A stretch of DNA of 64,000 nucleotides from Janthinobacterium sp. FW305-129 (lineage in GTDB: Bacteria > Pseudomonadota > Gammaproteobacteria > Burkholderiales > Burkholderiaceae_D), in NCBI RefSeq assembly GCF_020858115.1, contig NZ_JACYMM010000004.1, positions 310,001 through 374,000 on the forward strand, written 5' to 3'. Below, piece by piece: positions 19,024-27,989 of the stretch. The translations under genes were made by a program, and so were the position numbers. Below the pieces are notes generated by a model. That model had not been told where the DNA came from and did not search any database. It worked only from the letters and a program-made list of their open reading frames with translations. Within the stretch, counting starts at the first letter, position 1, and each line of letters opens with the position of its first letter.

Positions 19024-19728
19024 CTATCCTGGGAGGATTTCCACGCGCGGCGCCGGCGTACCCCGCCATGTTAACCGATAGGCGGCGCCTTTGCGAACAT
19101 TGCCCACCAGGGCGGGGCGGAAGCAGGCCAGGTTGGTGCCGCCGGCGTGCCGCACGCTGGGGAAGATCACGCCCATGGAACCCGCGTCGAGCAGGATGGC
19201 GGCAAGGTCTTGCGAGGCGATGTAGCTGGCCGGGTCCAGGCAAGCCTGGTAGCGCTGCTGGCCGCGCAAGTCGTGAAAGCTGGCGGAAAAATCGGCCAGC
19301 AGCGACTGGTAGCTGACGCTGTCGTCGAAATAGTCGATTTCCTGGTATTCCACGGTCTTGTGGAAAATGATCTCGGCCAGCGCCGTTGTCATGTCGAAGG
19401 CGCAATACCAGGCGCCCCGCTCGCTATCGTTAAAACGCGCCCCTTCCGGGCGGGCATACGTGTAGGCGGCATTGATGATGCGAAAGTTCGGCACGCCAAA
19501 AACCAGCTCGTCCACGCCAATTCCTGGCGCGCCGCCGTACTCGGCCACCAGGCGCGCATTCGTCGCGTTATCGAGTTCGAACAGCTCGCGCAGGTGGCCG
19601 TCGTCCTCGGCCAGCGGCGCCAGCACGGAATCTTCCATGTCGGCGAAGCGCGAGGGAATCAGGCGGCAGGTGTCGATCTGGCGCAGGGCGGCCAGCGGCG
19701 GCAGGGGGGCATGCGGGGCGGCAGGCAC
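19024..19728 (-). CDS. RES-domain toxin (NAD+ phosphorylase family)
   Basis: Toxin of a Xre/RES toxin-antitoxin pair. Members break down NAD+ and stop growth when free of antitoxin. Start GTG 19728 has GAGGG about eight bases upstream and lies 2 bases after the antitoxin stop; longer in-frame starts would run into the antitoxin gene. 234 residues; the RES core shows Arg and Tyr residues typical of the fold: RLIPSRF (about 22-28), ARFNDSERGAWYCAF (about 97-111) and the ALAEIIFHK block with the conserved Glu119. Full length, no truncation seen. Confidence 0.88.
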   Translation of the reverse strand: MPAAPHAPLPPLAALRQIDTCRLIPSRFADMEDSVLAPLAEDDGHLRELFELDNATNARLVAEYGGAPGIGVDELVFGVPNFRIINAAYTYARPEGARFNDSERGAWYCAFDMTTALAEIIFHKTVEYQEIDYFDDSVSYQSLLADFSASFHDLRGQQRYQACLDPASYIASQDLAAILLDAGSMGVIFPSVRHAGGTNLACFRPALVGNVRKGAAYRLTWRGTPAPRVEILPG

Positions 19729-19730
19729 GA

Positions 19731-20168
19731 TTACAGCCCTCCGCGGCGCGCATCGAGCAGCTTGCGCACCGTCTGCATGGCCAGCAGGCCGCCTGCCAGC
19801 ATCTGCGACAACGGCGTGCGGCCGCCAAACACGGGGTTCTTGTTGGGCAGGCTGACCCATTCGTCGGCCAGCTTGTCGCCATACAGGATGTGCAAGGCTT
19901 TATAAATGCCCAGCAAATACGAAATGCGCGTGATGCGGTCCACTTCCAGCACGCGGTCCGGGTGCTTTTTCCACTCGTACCAGGCGCTGCTGGACAGGCC
20001 GCCCAGCAGTTCGCGCGCATCGTCGTCGCGCAACTTCCAGGCGGCGGCCAGCTTGAAGAAGCCTTTCAGGGCCGCTTGCGACAAGCGCTCGCGCTCGGCC
20101 TTGGCGTTCAGGTCCACGAGGATGGCCGGCTCGAAGCGGCTCTTGGGGTAGGCGTAGGCGAGATTCAT
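19731..20168 (-). CDS. Xre/MbcA/ParS-type antitoxin (DUF2384)
   Basis: 145-residue antitoxin partner of the RES toxin. The N-terminal half is a Xre-like helical DNA-binding region (LSQAALKGFFKLAAAWKL, LSSSAWYEWKK) and the C-terminal half is the DUF2384 toxin-binding domain with the typical NPVFGGRTPLSQMLAGG. It starts the operon and overlaps no other gene; a near-palindrome lies about 30 bases upstream, as expected for self-repression. Confidence 0.9.
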   Translation of the reverse strand: MNLAYAYPKSRFEPAILVDLNAKAERERLSQAALKGFFKLAAAWKLRDDDARELLGGLSSSAWYEWKKHPDRVLEVDRITRISYLLGIYKALHILYGDKLADEWVSLPNKNPVFGGRTPLSQMLAGGLLAMQTVRKLLDARRGGL

Positions 20169-20197
20169 GGGATGTCCTTCAATAAAACTCTGTTTAT

Positions 20198-20213
20198 GGA
20201 CTATATATACTCC
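20198..20213 (-). promoter_or_regulatory. Candidate operator/-10 of the toxin-antitoxin operon
   Basis: GGACTATATATACTCC is palindromic at 14 of 16 positions and contains TATATA, which fits a -10 element on the minus strand about 30 bases before the antitoxin start. Antitoxin binding here would block its own promoter. Confidence 0.5.
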
Positions 20214-20244
20214 TTTTCCGGATTCGCTGCAAGGGCCGCGCGCA

Positions 20245-20288
20245 TGAAAAACGGGGCGCAGGGGACGTGTGTCCCGCTGCGCCCCGTT
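20245..20288 (-). terminator. Rho-independent terminator of the S53 peptidase gene
   Basis: On the minus strand, AACGGGGCGCAG plus GGGAC pairs with GTCCC plus CTGCGCCCCGTT across a 4-base loop with one bulge, and the stem runs into TTTTT. It lies 22 bases past the peptidase stop codon. Confidence 0.9.
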
Positions 20289-20309
20289 GGCAGGCCGCGT
20301 TGCGGCAGT

Positions 20310-22925
20310 CTATTTTGCCGTGACGCTTACCGGCACGGTCAGCTGCGCCGTCAAGCCGTTACTGTCCAGCGCCACCACCTTCAGCGTATAGCTGCCGGCC
20401 ACCGGTTGCGGCCAGTTGGCGGTGATGGTCAGGCCGCTCATGGAAAACTGCATGCCCAGCGGCGCGCCGTCGATCGAGATCCGCAGCCAGGTTGCACCAG
20501 GCGCCGTCAGCACGATGCTGCCGCTCATGGCCTTGCCCGCTACGCCCGTCATGGGGGCGGCGCTGATCGTGGGACCGGCGGCGGCGATTTTTACCGTGGC
20601 CACGGCCTTGCCCGTCAAGCCCGTTTTCGTATCTTTGGCGGTGACGGTCACGCTGTAGCTGCCCAGCACGGGCTTGGCCCAGCTGACGACGCCGGCGGCG
20701 CTGATGGCCATGCCGGATGGCGCGCCCGACAGGCTGTACGTGACGGCGTTGGGCGCCACCGTCGTGGCCGTAAACGACAGGGCCACACCGGGCTTGCCGC
20801 TGACGCTGGCGACCGTCACCACGGGCGGCAGCGGGGCGGCGATGGCCACCGTGTAGAGACCTTTGCCGCTCAGGCCCGTCTTGGTATCCTTGGCCGTCAC
20901 GGTGACGGCATAGGTGCCCGCCACGGGGGCGGCCCAGCTCACGAGGCCGGCGCTGCTGATGGACATGCCGGCCGGCGCGCCGGCGAGCGCGTAGCTGACG
21001 GGATTGGCGGCCGTGACGCTGACATTGAATGCCAGCGCCGTGCCCACCTTGCCCGTGATGGCGCCAGCGGCGACGACGGGCGGCGCGACGGGGGCGATGA
21101 CGATGCTGTACACGCCCTGGCCGGTCAGGCCGCTGACGCTATCCCTGGCCACCATGGTCACGGCATACGTGCCTGCCGCGGGGGCTGTCCAGCTGACCAC
21201 GCCCGTTGAGGCGATGCTCATGCCGGCCGGCGCGCCCAGCATGGCGTAGCTGAGTGGGTTGGACGCGGTGGCCGAGACGGTGAACGACAGCGGCTTGCCG
21301 GCCGTGCCGCTGATGCCGGCCGGCGCCACGACGGGGGCGGCGGGGGCGATCTGCGTGCCCGACAGGCTGGCCAGCAGGCTTTTTACGTTCGGCGTGCCCA
21401 GGCCGCCCAGCGGGTCATAGCCGATCCTGGCCGTGCACACGCTGCAGGTGCCGTTGCTGCCCCGCGTGATGTCGGCAAAGCTGCTGGCAAAGGTGCCGGG
21501 CACGGTGGCGATCTGGCCGTACAGCATGTTGTGCGGCAATCCGAGCGCCGTTTTCGCCTGCAGCGCGCGGCTGGCGTTGGCGATGGCGATCAGGCCGGCC
21601 CATTGCGGCGTGGACAGGCTGGTGCCGCCGATGCTGAGCCAGCTGGCGGTGCTGCTGCCGGGCGCCATCACGGCCGTGTACTGGCCCGTGGCGGGGTCGG
21701 CATTGAAGGCCACGTCGGCCACATTGCGCCGCAGCAGATTGGTCAGGCCGGGCACGCTGGCCGTCTGGTAGGTGGGCAGGGCCGTGTAGGCGCTGATGCC
21801 GCCGCCCGTGCCGGACCAGGCCGCTTCGCTGCGCACGCCGCTGCCGCTGTAGCTGAGCGTGGTGCCGCCCACGGCCAGCACGTTGGACGAGACGGAAGGC
21901 CAGGATACGCCGCTGCCCGAATCGCCCGTGGCGGCCAGGTAGCTCATGTTCTTGCCCGTGAAGGCGCTGTCGACGGAAGCCGTCCAGCTGCCTTCGGCGG
22001 CGCCAAAGCTCATCGAGACGACGCCAGGGCCCATCAGGTTGGCCAGGCGCACGGCGCCCAGCAGGCTGTTGACGGACGCGTCGGGCGCCTCGATCAGCAC
22101 GATGCGCGCCAGCGGCGCCGTGGCATGCGCCCATTGCACATCGAGCGCGATTTCCATGGCCCAGCCCGAGTTATAGGCGGGCGCGGTGGCCGTCATGGTG
22201 CTCGATGGCGTGTTGTAGACAACAGAAAATTCACAGCCGCTGGCCGGGGCGGGCGGCAGGGGCAGGGTGGCATTCGTGGCGATGGCCTTGGTGGTGCAGC
22301 CGGGCAAGCCGAATTTCTGGTTGAAGATGGCCAGTTCGGCGGCCGCGTTCGGGTTGTGCATGGCGTCGACGATGTAGATCGTCTGCCCCGCGCCCAGCTG
22401 GGCCGCCTGGGCCGGCGTCAGCGCCGTGCCTGCCGCCGGCAGGGCGGGCAGGTCGTAGGCGGCGCGGATTTGCGCGGGAGAATAGGTGGCCACGACGCTG
22501 CTGCCGGCCATGGGGGCGGCCGGGCCCGACCCGTCGCTGGCCAGCGGCGCGATATCCTGTGCCGTCTGTTCCGCGACGGCGATTTTTTGCGCCGTCAGGC
22601 GGCGCGTGCTCATGTCCGTCATGGCGCCGGGCACGTTCTGCAAGTGCGGGCGCCAGTGGGCCGAGCCGCTGCTGTTGGCGCTGTCGCGCCCGTCAGGTGC
22701 ATCGAGCAGGGCGGGGGCCGCATGGAACATCGGTTGCACCACCAGCGCGCCGACGGCGGCGGGAATGACGGGTACCTCGACATTGAAATGGGTCGCCGCC
22801 GTGGCGATGGCGGCAGGCGGCGCCGAGGTCTCCTGGCCGGGACCGCAGGCGCCCAGCACGAGCGCGGCAGTCGCGCCCAGCAGCAGGCGCCCGTGACGGG
22901 AATGCTGGGGGATGATTTTTTTCAT
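20310..22925 (-). CDS. S53 (sedolisin/kumamolisin) peptidase lipoprotein with Ig-like repeats
   Basis: Serine-carboxyl endopeptidase, 871 residues from ATG 22925 (CGGAGAG just upstream). The signal peptide ends in a lipobox (ALVLGAC), so the enzyme is exported and lipid-anchored or released. The catalytic set is complete: Glu258 and Asp262 in GWAMEIALDVQW, the oxyanion Asp335 in AATGDSGSG, and Ser436 in GGTSLSTPQW; DPLGGLGTP marks the calcium-site region. The propeptide before YSPAQIRAAYDLP is shorter than in kumamolisins. Residues from about 535 form four Ig/cadherin-like repeats of about 80 residues (each with the phrase GAPxGMxI...GVVSW...GTYAVTV). A GEMM-I riboswitch sits in its leader, so cyclic di-GMP should control it. 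Confidence 0.9.
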   Translation of the reverse strand: MKKIIPQHSRHGRLLLGATAALVLGACGPGQETSAPPAAIATAATHFNVEVPVIPAAVGALVVQPMFHAAPALLDAPDGRDSANSSGSAHWRPHLQNVPGAMTDMSTRRLTAQKIAVAEQTAQDIAPLASDGSGPAAPMAGSSVVATYSPAQIRAAYDLPALPAAGTALTPAQAAQLGAGQTIYIVDAMHNPNAAAELAIFNQKFGLPGCTTKAIATNATLPLPPAPASGCEFSVVYNTPSSTMTATAPAYNSGWAMEIALDVQWAHATAPLARIVLIEAPDASVNSLLGAVRLANLMGPGVVSMSFGAAEGSWTASVDSAFTGKNMSYLAATGDSGSGVSWPSVSSNVLAVGGTTLSYSGSGVRSEAAWSGTGGGISAYTALPTYQTASVPGLTNLLRRNVADVAFNADPATGQYTAVMAPGSSTASWLSIGGTSLSTPQWAGLIAIANASRALQAKTALGLPHNMLYGQIATVPGTFASSFADITRGSNGTCSVCTARIGYDPLGGLGTPNVKSLLASLSGTQIAPAAPVVAPAGISGTAGKPLSFTVSATASNPLSYAMLGAPAGMSIASTGVVSWTAPAAGTYAVTMVARDSVSGLTGQGVYSIVIAPVAPPVVAAGAITGKVGTALAFNVSVTAANPVSYALAGAPAGMSISSAGLVSWAAPVAGTYAVTVTAKDTKTGLSGKGLYTVAIAAPLPPVVTVASVSGKPGVALSFTATTVAPNAVTYSLSGAPSGMAISAAGVVSWAKPVLGSYSVTVTAKDTKTGLTGKAVATVKIAAAGPTISAAPMTGVAGKAMSGSIVLTAPGATWLRISIDGAPLGMQFSMSGLTITANWPQPVAGSYTLKVVALDSNGLTAQLTVPVSVTAK

Positions 22926-23009
22926 GGCGAAACTCTCCGAGTTGGGCGAGGGCCACATCTCGACAATGCATCCAGGCCTGGCGCCGCGCTCTGGCGGTCC
23001 CGGTCCTGG

Positions 23010-23098
23010 GCATTGGCAGCCCCGCTGCCGTGGCGCTTGCGCGCGGTAGGCCGGTGGCTTTGCGTCCCCGCCTTTCGACGGGTTTGCCCTCAGAACTG
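23010..23098 (-). promoter_or_regulatory. GEMM-I cyclic di-GMP riboswitch
   Basis: Read on the minus strand, the leader contains the GEMM-I conserved blocks in order: AGGGCAAACC, a hairpin closed by a GAAA tetraloop (CGTCGAAAGGCG), GGGACGCAAAGCC, CCGGCCTACCG, and the second hairpin with its tetraloop receptor, GGCAGCGGGGCTGCC. The expression platform lies between it and the S53 peptidase start at 22925. Whether ligand turns the gene on or off cannot be read by eye. Confidence 0.92.
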
Positions 23099-23133
23099 AT
23101 CATGCATCTTCAGGATTAGCTGATGCGTTATCG

Positions 23134-23163
23134 ATTCTAGCGAATACGACAAATAAGTGTTAA
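23134..23163 (-). promoter_or_regulatory. Promoter of the riboswitch-peptidase transcript
   Basis: On the minus strand TTAACA (23163-23158) and TAGAAT (23139-23134) are 18 bases apart, just upstream of the riboswitch. The stretch between 23165 and 23361 is AT-rich and holds no gene. Confidence 0.5.
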
Positions 23164-23361
23164 CTATTTTCAATCAATATTTTTATTTTTGCAATAAAAT
23201 GTGGCGAATTTGCCTATTGTCAGATGGAATCTTGTCAGCTTTATTAAGACTTAAAAGCAAGGTTATCAGAGGCTTATCGATGGGTGACAGTGTTTTTTCA
23301 CGGCAACGGTGCTTGTGTCGCCTGATATTTTAATCAATTTACCAAATATACCGATTTTACG

Positions 23362-23775
23362 TCAATCGTCGAACGCCATGCCCTGATACGGCGCGGCGCG
23401 GCACGCCGCCAGCCGCTGCGCCAGGCTGCCCGCATGGGCTTCCAGCTGGTGGCCGTCCGGGTCGAGAAAATACAGGGAATCGCCGGCGCTGTTGTTTTGC
23501 TGCCATTCCGCCACGCCAGCCGTGCGCAGGCGGGCGGCAAAGGCGGCGAAGTTTTCTTGTGAAATGGCAAACGCATAGTGCGTATAGGCGGGGCTGGCCA
23601 GCGCGGCCGTGCCCTGCCCATCCAGCGACAGGCACAGCCACAAATCCCCGGCCGACAGGTACGCGCCCCTGTCCCAGTGCGCATGCAGGCGCAGGCCCAG
23701 CAGGTCGCGGTAAAAGGCGACGCTGCGCGCCAGGTCGCGCACGGACAGGGTGAGGTGGTTCAGGCCGGTCAACAT
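23362..23775 (-). CDS. fosA: FosA-type fosfomycin glutathione transferase
   Basis: Adds glutathione to fosfomycin and opens its epoxide ring, giving resistance. 137 residues, VOC fold. The manganese ligands of FosA are present: His7 in LTGLNHLTL, His66 in YTHYAFA, and Glu112 in PDGHQLEAH; the block [16 protein letters not shown] matches the potassium-binding loop region. Length and motifs fit FosA, not the thiol-different FosB. Base composition is like its neighbours and no mobile element is near, so it looks like an intrinsic chromosomal gene. Confidence 0.92.
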   Translation of the reverse strand: MLTGLNHLTLSVRDLARSVAFYRDLLGLRLHAHWDRGAYLSAGDLWLCLSLDGQGTAALASPAYTHYAFAISQENFAAFAARLRTAGVAEWQQNNSAGDSLYFLDPDGHQLEAHAGSLAQRLAACRAAPYQGMAFDD

Positions 23776-23887
23776 GGTGCTGGATAACTTTCAGGTGGTG
23801 TGAATCGCTGTTCCAGCCGTCGCTGTGGTTTGGTGCGACATTGTTTCACGTAAACATGAGACATAGCAATAAGACCACAAAATTCGC

Positions 23888-24007
23888 AACGCCTGACAGA
23901 ACCGTAGCGAGCGGAAGGGAGAGGCGGTCGAGAAGCGCAACCGTACTTCTAGTACGGTGAGCATCGCAGGCGGCCTATACCAACGCGCAGTAGGTACTGT
24001 CAGGTGT
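23888..24007. repeat. Structured intergenic repeat, copy 2 (about 120 bp)
   Basis: Second copy of the element at 327-457. Ends pair as CCTGACAGAACC with GGTACTGTCAGG, with base changes relative to copy 1 that keep the pairing. A central hairpin CCGTACT-TCT-AGTACGG replaces GTGC-TGG-GCAC of copy 1. It begins directly behind the recJ stop codon, the same placement and orientation as copy 1 behind lysS. Confidence 0.85.
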
Positions 24008-24009
24008 CA

Positions 24010-25710
24010 CTACGCAGGCTCGGCGTGCTCCACCATGAGTTGCACCTTGGTCGTGCCATTGTATTCATTCGCATCGAGCCGGAAGGCGACCCTTGTCCGT
24101 TCGCCCAGGGCGTCCGTATGCCCGAACCAGATGGCATCGAAGCGCACGCCGTTCTTTTCCAGCAACAGTTTCAAATGGCGTTCTTTTAAGATGCGCTGGC
24201 TGACGACGCGGAATTCGTCGCAGAAGACGGGCGGGGCGAAGCCCTGGCCCCACACCTGGCCATCCATCAGCTCGATAAAGGCCGTCGTGTAGTAGGCGTC
24301 TTCCAGCGGGCCATCCGTTTCCACGACACGTTCCAGCTGTTGCTGGCTGAGCCAGGCCTGGCCCACGGCTTCGAACGCTTGCGAAAACGCGTCGAAGGCG
24401 TCGGCGCGGATGGTCAGGCCCGCCGCCATGGCGTGGCCGCCGAACTTGTCGATCAGGCTCGGCGCCCGTTTCGACACGAGGTCGAGCGCGTCGCGCAAGT
24501 GAAAACCGGGAATCGAGCGTCCGGAACCCTTGATCCAGCCATCGGCGCCCGGTGCGAAGGTAATCGTCGGGCGGTAGAATTTTTCCTTCAGGCGCGAAGC
24601 GACGATGCCGATCACGCCCTGGTGCCAGGATTCGTCAAACACGCTGATGGTGCTGCTGTTGGCCGGCTCAAAAGTGTCCAGGTGCAGCAGGGCCGTATCC
24701 TGCATTTCCGCCTCGATTTCGCGCCGCTTCAGGTTGATGTCGTTCAGTTGCTGGGCCAGCGCCCAGGCGCGGCCTTCATCGTCAGTGATCAGGCATTCGA
24801 TGCCCAGCGACATGTCTTGCAGGCGGCCGGCCGCATTCAGGCGCGGGCCCAGGGCAAAGCCCAGGTCGAACGGCGTGGCGCTGCGCGCTTCGCGGCCCGC
24901 CACGCGAAAGAGCGCCGCCACGCCCGCGTGCATATTGCCCTTGCGCATGCGCTTGAGGCCTTGCGCGACGAGGATGCGGTTGTTGGTATCGAGGCGCACC
25001 ACGTCGGCCACCGTGCCCAGCGCCACCAGGTCGAGCAGGTTTTGCAAGGGCGGCTGAGTTTTTTTGTCGTAAATGCCTCTTTGGCGCATTTCGGCCCGCA
25101 GGGCCAGCAAGACGTAGAACACGACGCCCACGCCCGCCAGGTGTTTCGACGGAAAACCGCAGGCGGGCTGGTTCGGGTTGACGATGACGGCCGCGTCGGG
25201 CAGGGTGTCGGCCGGCAAATGGTGGTCGGTGACGACGACTTGAATGCCGCGCCGGTTGGCCTCGGCCACGCCATCGATGCTGGCGATGCCGTTGTCGACG
25301 GTGATGATGATGTCGGGCGATTTTTCGCGGGCAGTGAGCTCGACGATTTCCGGCGTCAGGCCGTAGCCGTACTCGAAACGGTTGGGCACGATGAAATCGA
25401 CGTCGGCGCCCATGGCGCGCAAGCCGCGGATGGCCACGGCGCAGGCGGTGGCGCCGTCACAATCGTAGTCGGCCACGATGACCATGCGTTTCTTGGCGGC
25501 AATGGCGTCGGCCAGGAAGACGCCGGCCGCGCCGATGTGCAGCAAGCCGGACGGCGGCATCAGGGCTGCCAGTTCGCTCGACAGTTCTTTCGCGTCGGAC
25601 AGGCCGCGCGACGCGTACAGCCGGGCCAGCACGGGATGGATGCCGCCCTGGCGCAGCAATTCGGATTCGCGGTAAGGGCAGGGGCGGGTGGCGATGCGGG
25701 TACGGGTCAT
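24010..25710 (-). CDS. recJ: Single-stranded-DNA-specific exonuclease RecJ
   Basis: 5'-3' exonuclease on single-stranded DNA in recombination and mismatch repair. 566 residues from ATG 25710, close to the 577 of E. coli RecJ. Motifs: the DHH-family metal sites VADYDCDGATA and IITVDNG, the signature VVVTDHHLP, VALGTVADVV, and in the DHHA1 domain KFGGHAMAAGL; the C-terminal OB domain follows. The start overlaps the stop of the upstream gene (ATGA), so the two are coupled. Its end is followed at once by the structured repeat. Confidence 0.95.
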   Translation of the reverse strand: MTRTRIATRPCPYRESELLRQGGIHPVLARLYASRGLSDAKELSSELAALMPPSGLLHIGAAGVFLADAIAAKKRMVIVADYDCDGATACAVAIRGLRAMGADVDFIVPNRFEYGYGLTPEIVELTAREKSPDIIITVDNGIASIDGVAEANRRGIQVVVTDHHLPADTLPDAAVIVNPNQPACGFPSKHLAGVGVVFYVLLALRAEMRQRGIYDKKTQPPLQNLLDLVALGTVADVVRLDTNNRILVAQGLKRMRKGNMHAGVAALFRVAGREARSATPFDLGFALGPRLNAAGRLQDMSLGIECLITDDEGRAWALAQQLNDINLKRREIEAEMQDTALLHLDTFEPANSSTISVFDESWHQGVIGIVASRLKEKFYRPTITFAPGADGWIKGSGRSIPGFHLRDALDLVSKRAPSLIDKFGGHAMAAGLTIRADAFDAFSQAFEAVGQAWLSQQQLERVVETDGPLEDAYYTTAFIELMDGQVWGQGFAPPVFCDEFRVVSQRILKERHLKLLLEKNGVRFDAIWFGHTDALGERTRVAFRLDANEYNGTTKVQLMVEHAEPA

Positions 25711-26759
25711 GATGCTTTCAACTTGTTCAGGGTGATCGCGCGCCAGAATTTGCGCTGCGCATGCTTGCTGGTGGTGACGTCGAGCCGGGCGTCGCGGTGG
25801 CTCAGCACCAGGCGCAGCTGTCCCAGGCGGCCGTCTTTGAGGGCCGCCAGCAGGGGTGCGAACCAGTCCGCTTCCAGCGCTTGCAATTGCTGCAGCCACA
25901 TGCCCCATTCCTGGGCCTGCGCCGCTTCGATCAGGCCGCCCGGCACGACGATGGCGTCGCGCTGGCTTGCCAGCACACTGTTTAGACTGGCATCGCGCTG
26001 CGCCGGTTCCGCCAGCGCAGCCAGCCAGCCGGGCGCGTCCCGGGTATGCAGGCTGGCGGCGCAGCGGGGAGCTTGCGCCGTGGCGACGCTGGCGCCCCAG
26101 ATCCAGAACGCATTGACGGCTTTCAAGCCCCGTTCCTCGCGCGCCGCATTGACCGGATGTTCATGCCACAGCATCTGCACTTCATTTTGCAAACGGCGCG
26201 CGGCGCGCGCGTGCTCGCCTTCCGGCATCCACACGGACAGGTCTTGCGTGGTGGCGGCGTCCGGCGTGGCGCACTGCAAGTCGGTCCAGCCATCGGCGCG
26301 CATGAACCAGGTGCCCGCGTCGCCATATGCCAGCGGCTGGCCGATCTCGTCGAAATACGGGGCCGCGATGTCGAACAGGGCGCGGCTTTCCGCTTCGCCC
26401 AGCTTGAGCTGGCGCAACTCATCGAGGCTGATATGGCTGCGGGCAATGGCCAGGTGGGCCGGATGCAGCAGGAAATAGCGCCCGCCCGGCTCCGGCACGA
26501 GGCCGTAGCCGCGCATGGCCTCTGCGGCAAAGGCCGCCCGCGCCGCCTCGCCGTTGGGCGCGGGCGACAGGGTCAAGGCGTGCGCCAGCCACGCTTCGTG
26601 CGGCAGCAGGCGGCTGGCGTTGTCAAAAGTTTCTAAATGGCAAGTGGACGTGCGCGACAGCAGGGCCGCCAGCGCGGGCGCCTGCAAGACCTTGAGCAGG
26701 TCGGCAGCCAGTTCGGCATTGGGCAAGGCGAAGGGCAGGACGAGGGTAAGTTGATTCAT
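25707..26759 (-). CDS. Conserved hypothetical protein upstream of recJ
   Basis: 350 residues, no signal peptide or membrane segment. Start chosen at ATG 26759 (MNQLTLVLPFALPN); upstream in-frame ATGs extend into non-coding-looking sequence. It has a repeated use of short aromatic-rich segments (GTWFMRADGWTDLQC, AVNAFWIWG) and a basic C-terminus (TTSKHAQRKFWRAITLN). I have seen such a gene next to recJ in related betaproteobacteria, but know no proven function. Overlap of 4 bases with recJ implies coupled translation. Confidence 0.75.
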   Translation of the reverse strand: MNQLTLVLPFALPNAELAADLLKVLQAPALAALLSRTSTCHLETFDNASRLLPHEAWLAHALTLSPAPNGEAARAAFAAEAMRGYGLVPEPGGRYFLLHPAHLAIARSHISLDELRQLKLGEAESRALFDIAAPYFDEIGQPLAYGDAGTWFMRADGWTDLQCATPDAATTQDLSVWMPEGEHARAARRLQNEVQMLWHEHPVNAAREERGLKAVNAFWIWGASVATAQAPRCAASLHTRDAPGWLAALAEPAQRDASLNSVLASQRDAIVVPGGLIEAAQAQEWGMWLQQLQALEADWFAPLLAALKDGRLGQLRLVLSHRDARLDVTTSKHAQRKFWRAITLNKLKAS

Positions 26760-26894
26760 CCCGAGATTGTAGGCGATTGTGGCGCCGCGCGAGAAGGGCG
26801 CATGGTTTTTTGCCGCGGGCGGCATCCTTTGCCGGCGCACTACACTTTCTCTTAATGCAATAAAACGATCCGCGCGCAGCTGTGGTCAGATGGC

Positions 26895-27989
26895 TCACTG
26901 ATAGCTCATCGTGAACTGCATTTGCCCCTTTACCGTGCCGGCCGTCACCGGCCCCGTCGAGATGTATTGCACTTTCAACGGGATGGCCATGGTGCTGGCC
27001 GACGCGCCGACCAGCCACTGGTTCGTATTGCCCGCGTCCGGCAAGGCCGGTCCATATTTCACGGGGCCGCCGCTGTTCGACACGCGCAGCTTCACGCCTT
27101 GCGCGCTGGAATCGGCCGTGAGGTTCAGGTTGCTGGTGGTGGTGTCGGCACCATTCATGTCCGTCAAGGTGATATAGACGTTCACGCCGGCCGGGCAGGA
27201 CGAGAGATCGATGCTGAAGGCGGTGTCGCCCGCCGCCGTGCCGGCCGGGTTCAATGCGCTTGCCTTGACGGTCGGCAAGACCACGCTCGCTGGCGCGCTC
27301 ACCGTGCACGTGGCGCCGTTCGCGACGATCGTCGTGCTGCCCAGATAAATCTTGACGTCGGTCGTCATGGTCGTTGAACCACCGCCGGTGCGGTCGTTGC
27401 TGCCCAGGGAAGCCAGCTCAATCGTGGGAATCGGGCCGCCCACGGTCACCGGCGCGGCGGTGGTGACCAGCCGATACCTGAACCCGAAGGAGCCGCTCGC
27501 CAAGGTGCTGGTATACGTGAGGGCGGGCTCGACGAAGGGCACATAATAGTTAATTCCGCCCGTGTAGCCCAGCCTGGAGATAAGGCCGTTATAGTTGTCG
27601 GGACCAAGGTAGGTCGTGTCCATCACTTCGATGCCGATCCCCGCGATGCCGGTATCCCATACCCACGTGGCGGGCAAGCTGATGGCGGCCCGCGACGGGG
27701 TAATGCCCACGTTGTAGCCGTGTATGTTGGGGAAGTCGGGGTTTGTAGAAGGATTCGCCGGGCACGTCCACGTTCCCGACGAAGTCTGCGTCGCACCGAT
27801 CTGCGTGCCCACCGGCGCATTGCGCGGCACCGTCACCGTGCCGAAGGTGATCGTCGTGGCAGCGGGGGTGATCGTGCAATTCTTCGCCTGCGCCGGCGCA
27901 CTCAAGATCAGGCCGGCACAGCTGGCGGCCCACACGAGCGGCACACCGGATAATTTCTTGCTAAAGTGACATGAAAGCAGGCTGCTCAT
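26895..27989 (-). CDS. Two-domain fimbrial tip adhesin
   Basis: 364 residues from ATG 27989 with GGGAGGAAC upstream. Signal peptide ends at SAPAQAKNC. Residues about 30-200 form a receptor-binding-like domain with paired Cys residues; the second half is a pilin domain (VANGATCTVSAPASVVLPTV, IDLSSCPAGVNVYITL) ending in the donor-strand-type tail GQMQFTMSYQ shared with the major pilin at 31526-32074. Its start overlaps the usher stop (ATGA). Position last in the operon and two-domain layout fit a tip adhesin. Ligand unknown. Confidence 0.8.
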   Translation of the reverse strand: MSSLLSCHFSKKLSGVPLVWAASCAGLILSAPAQAKNCTITPAATTITFGTVTVPRNAPVGTQIGATQTSSGTWTCPANPSTNPDFPNIHGYNVGITPSRAAISLPATWVWDTGIAGIGIEVMDTTYLGPDNYNGLISRLGYTGGINYYVPFVEPALTYTSTLASGSFGFRYRLVTTAAPVTVGGPIPTIELASLGSNDRTGGGSTTMTTDVKIYLGSTTIVANGATCTVSAPASVVLPTVKASALNPAGTAAGDTAFSIDLSSCPAGVNVYITLTDMNGADTTTSNLNLTADSSAQGVKLRVSNSGGPVKYGPALPDAGNTNQWLVGASASTMAIPLKVQYISTGPVTAGTVKGQMQFTMSYQ

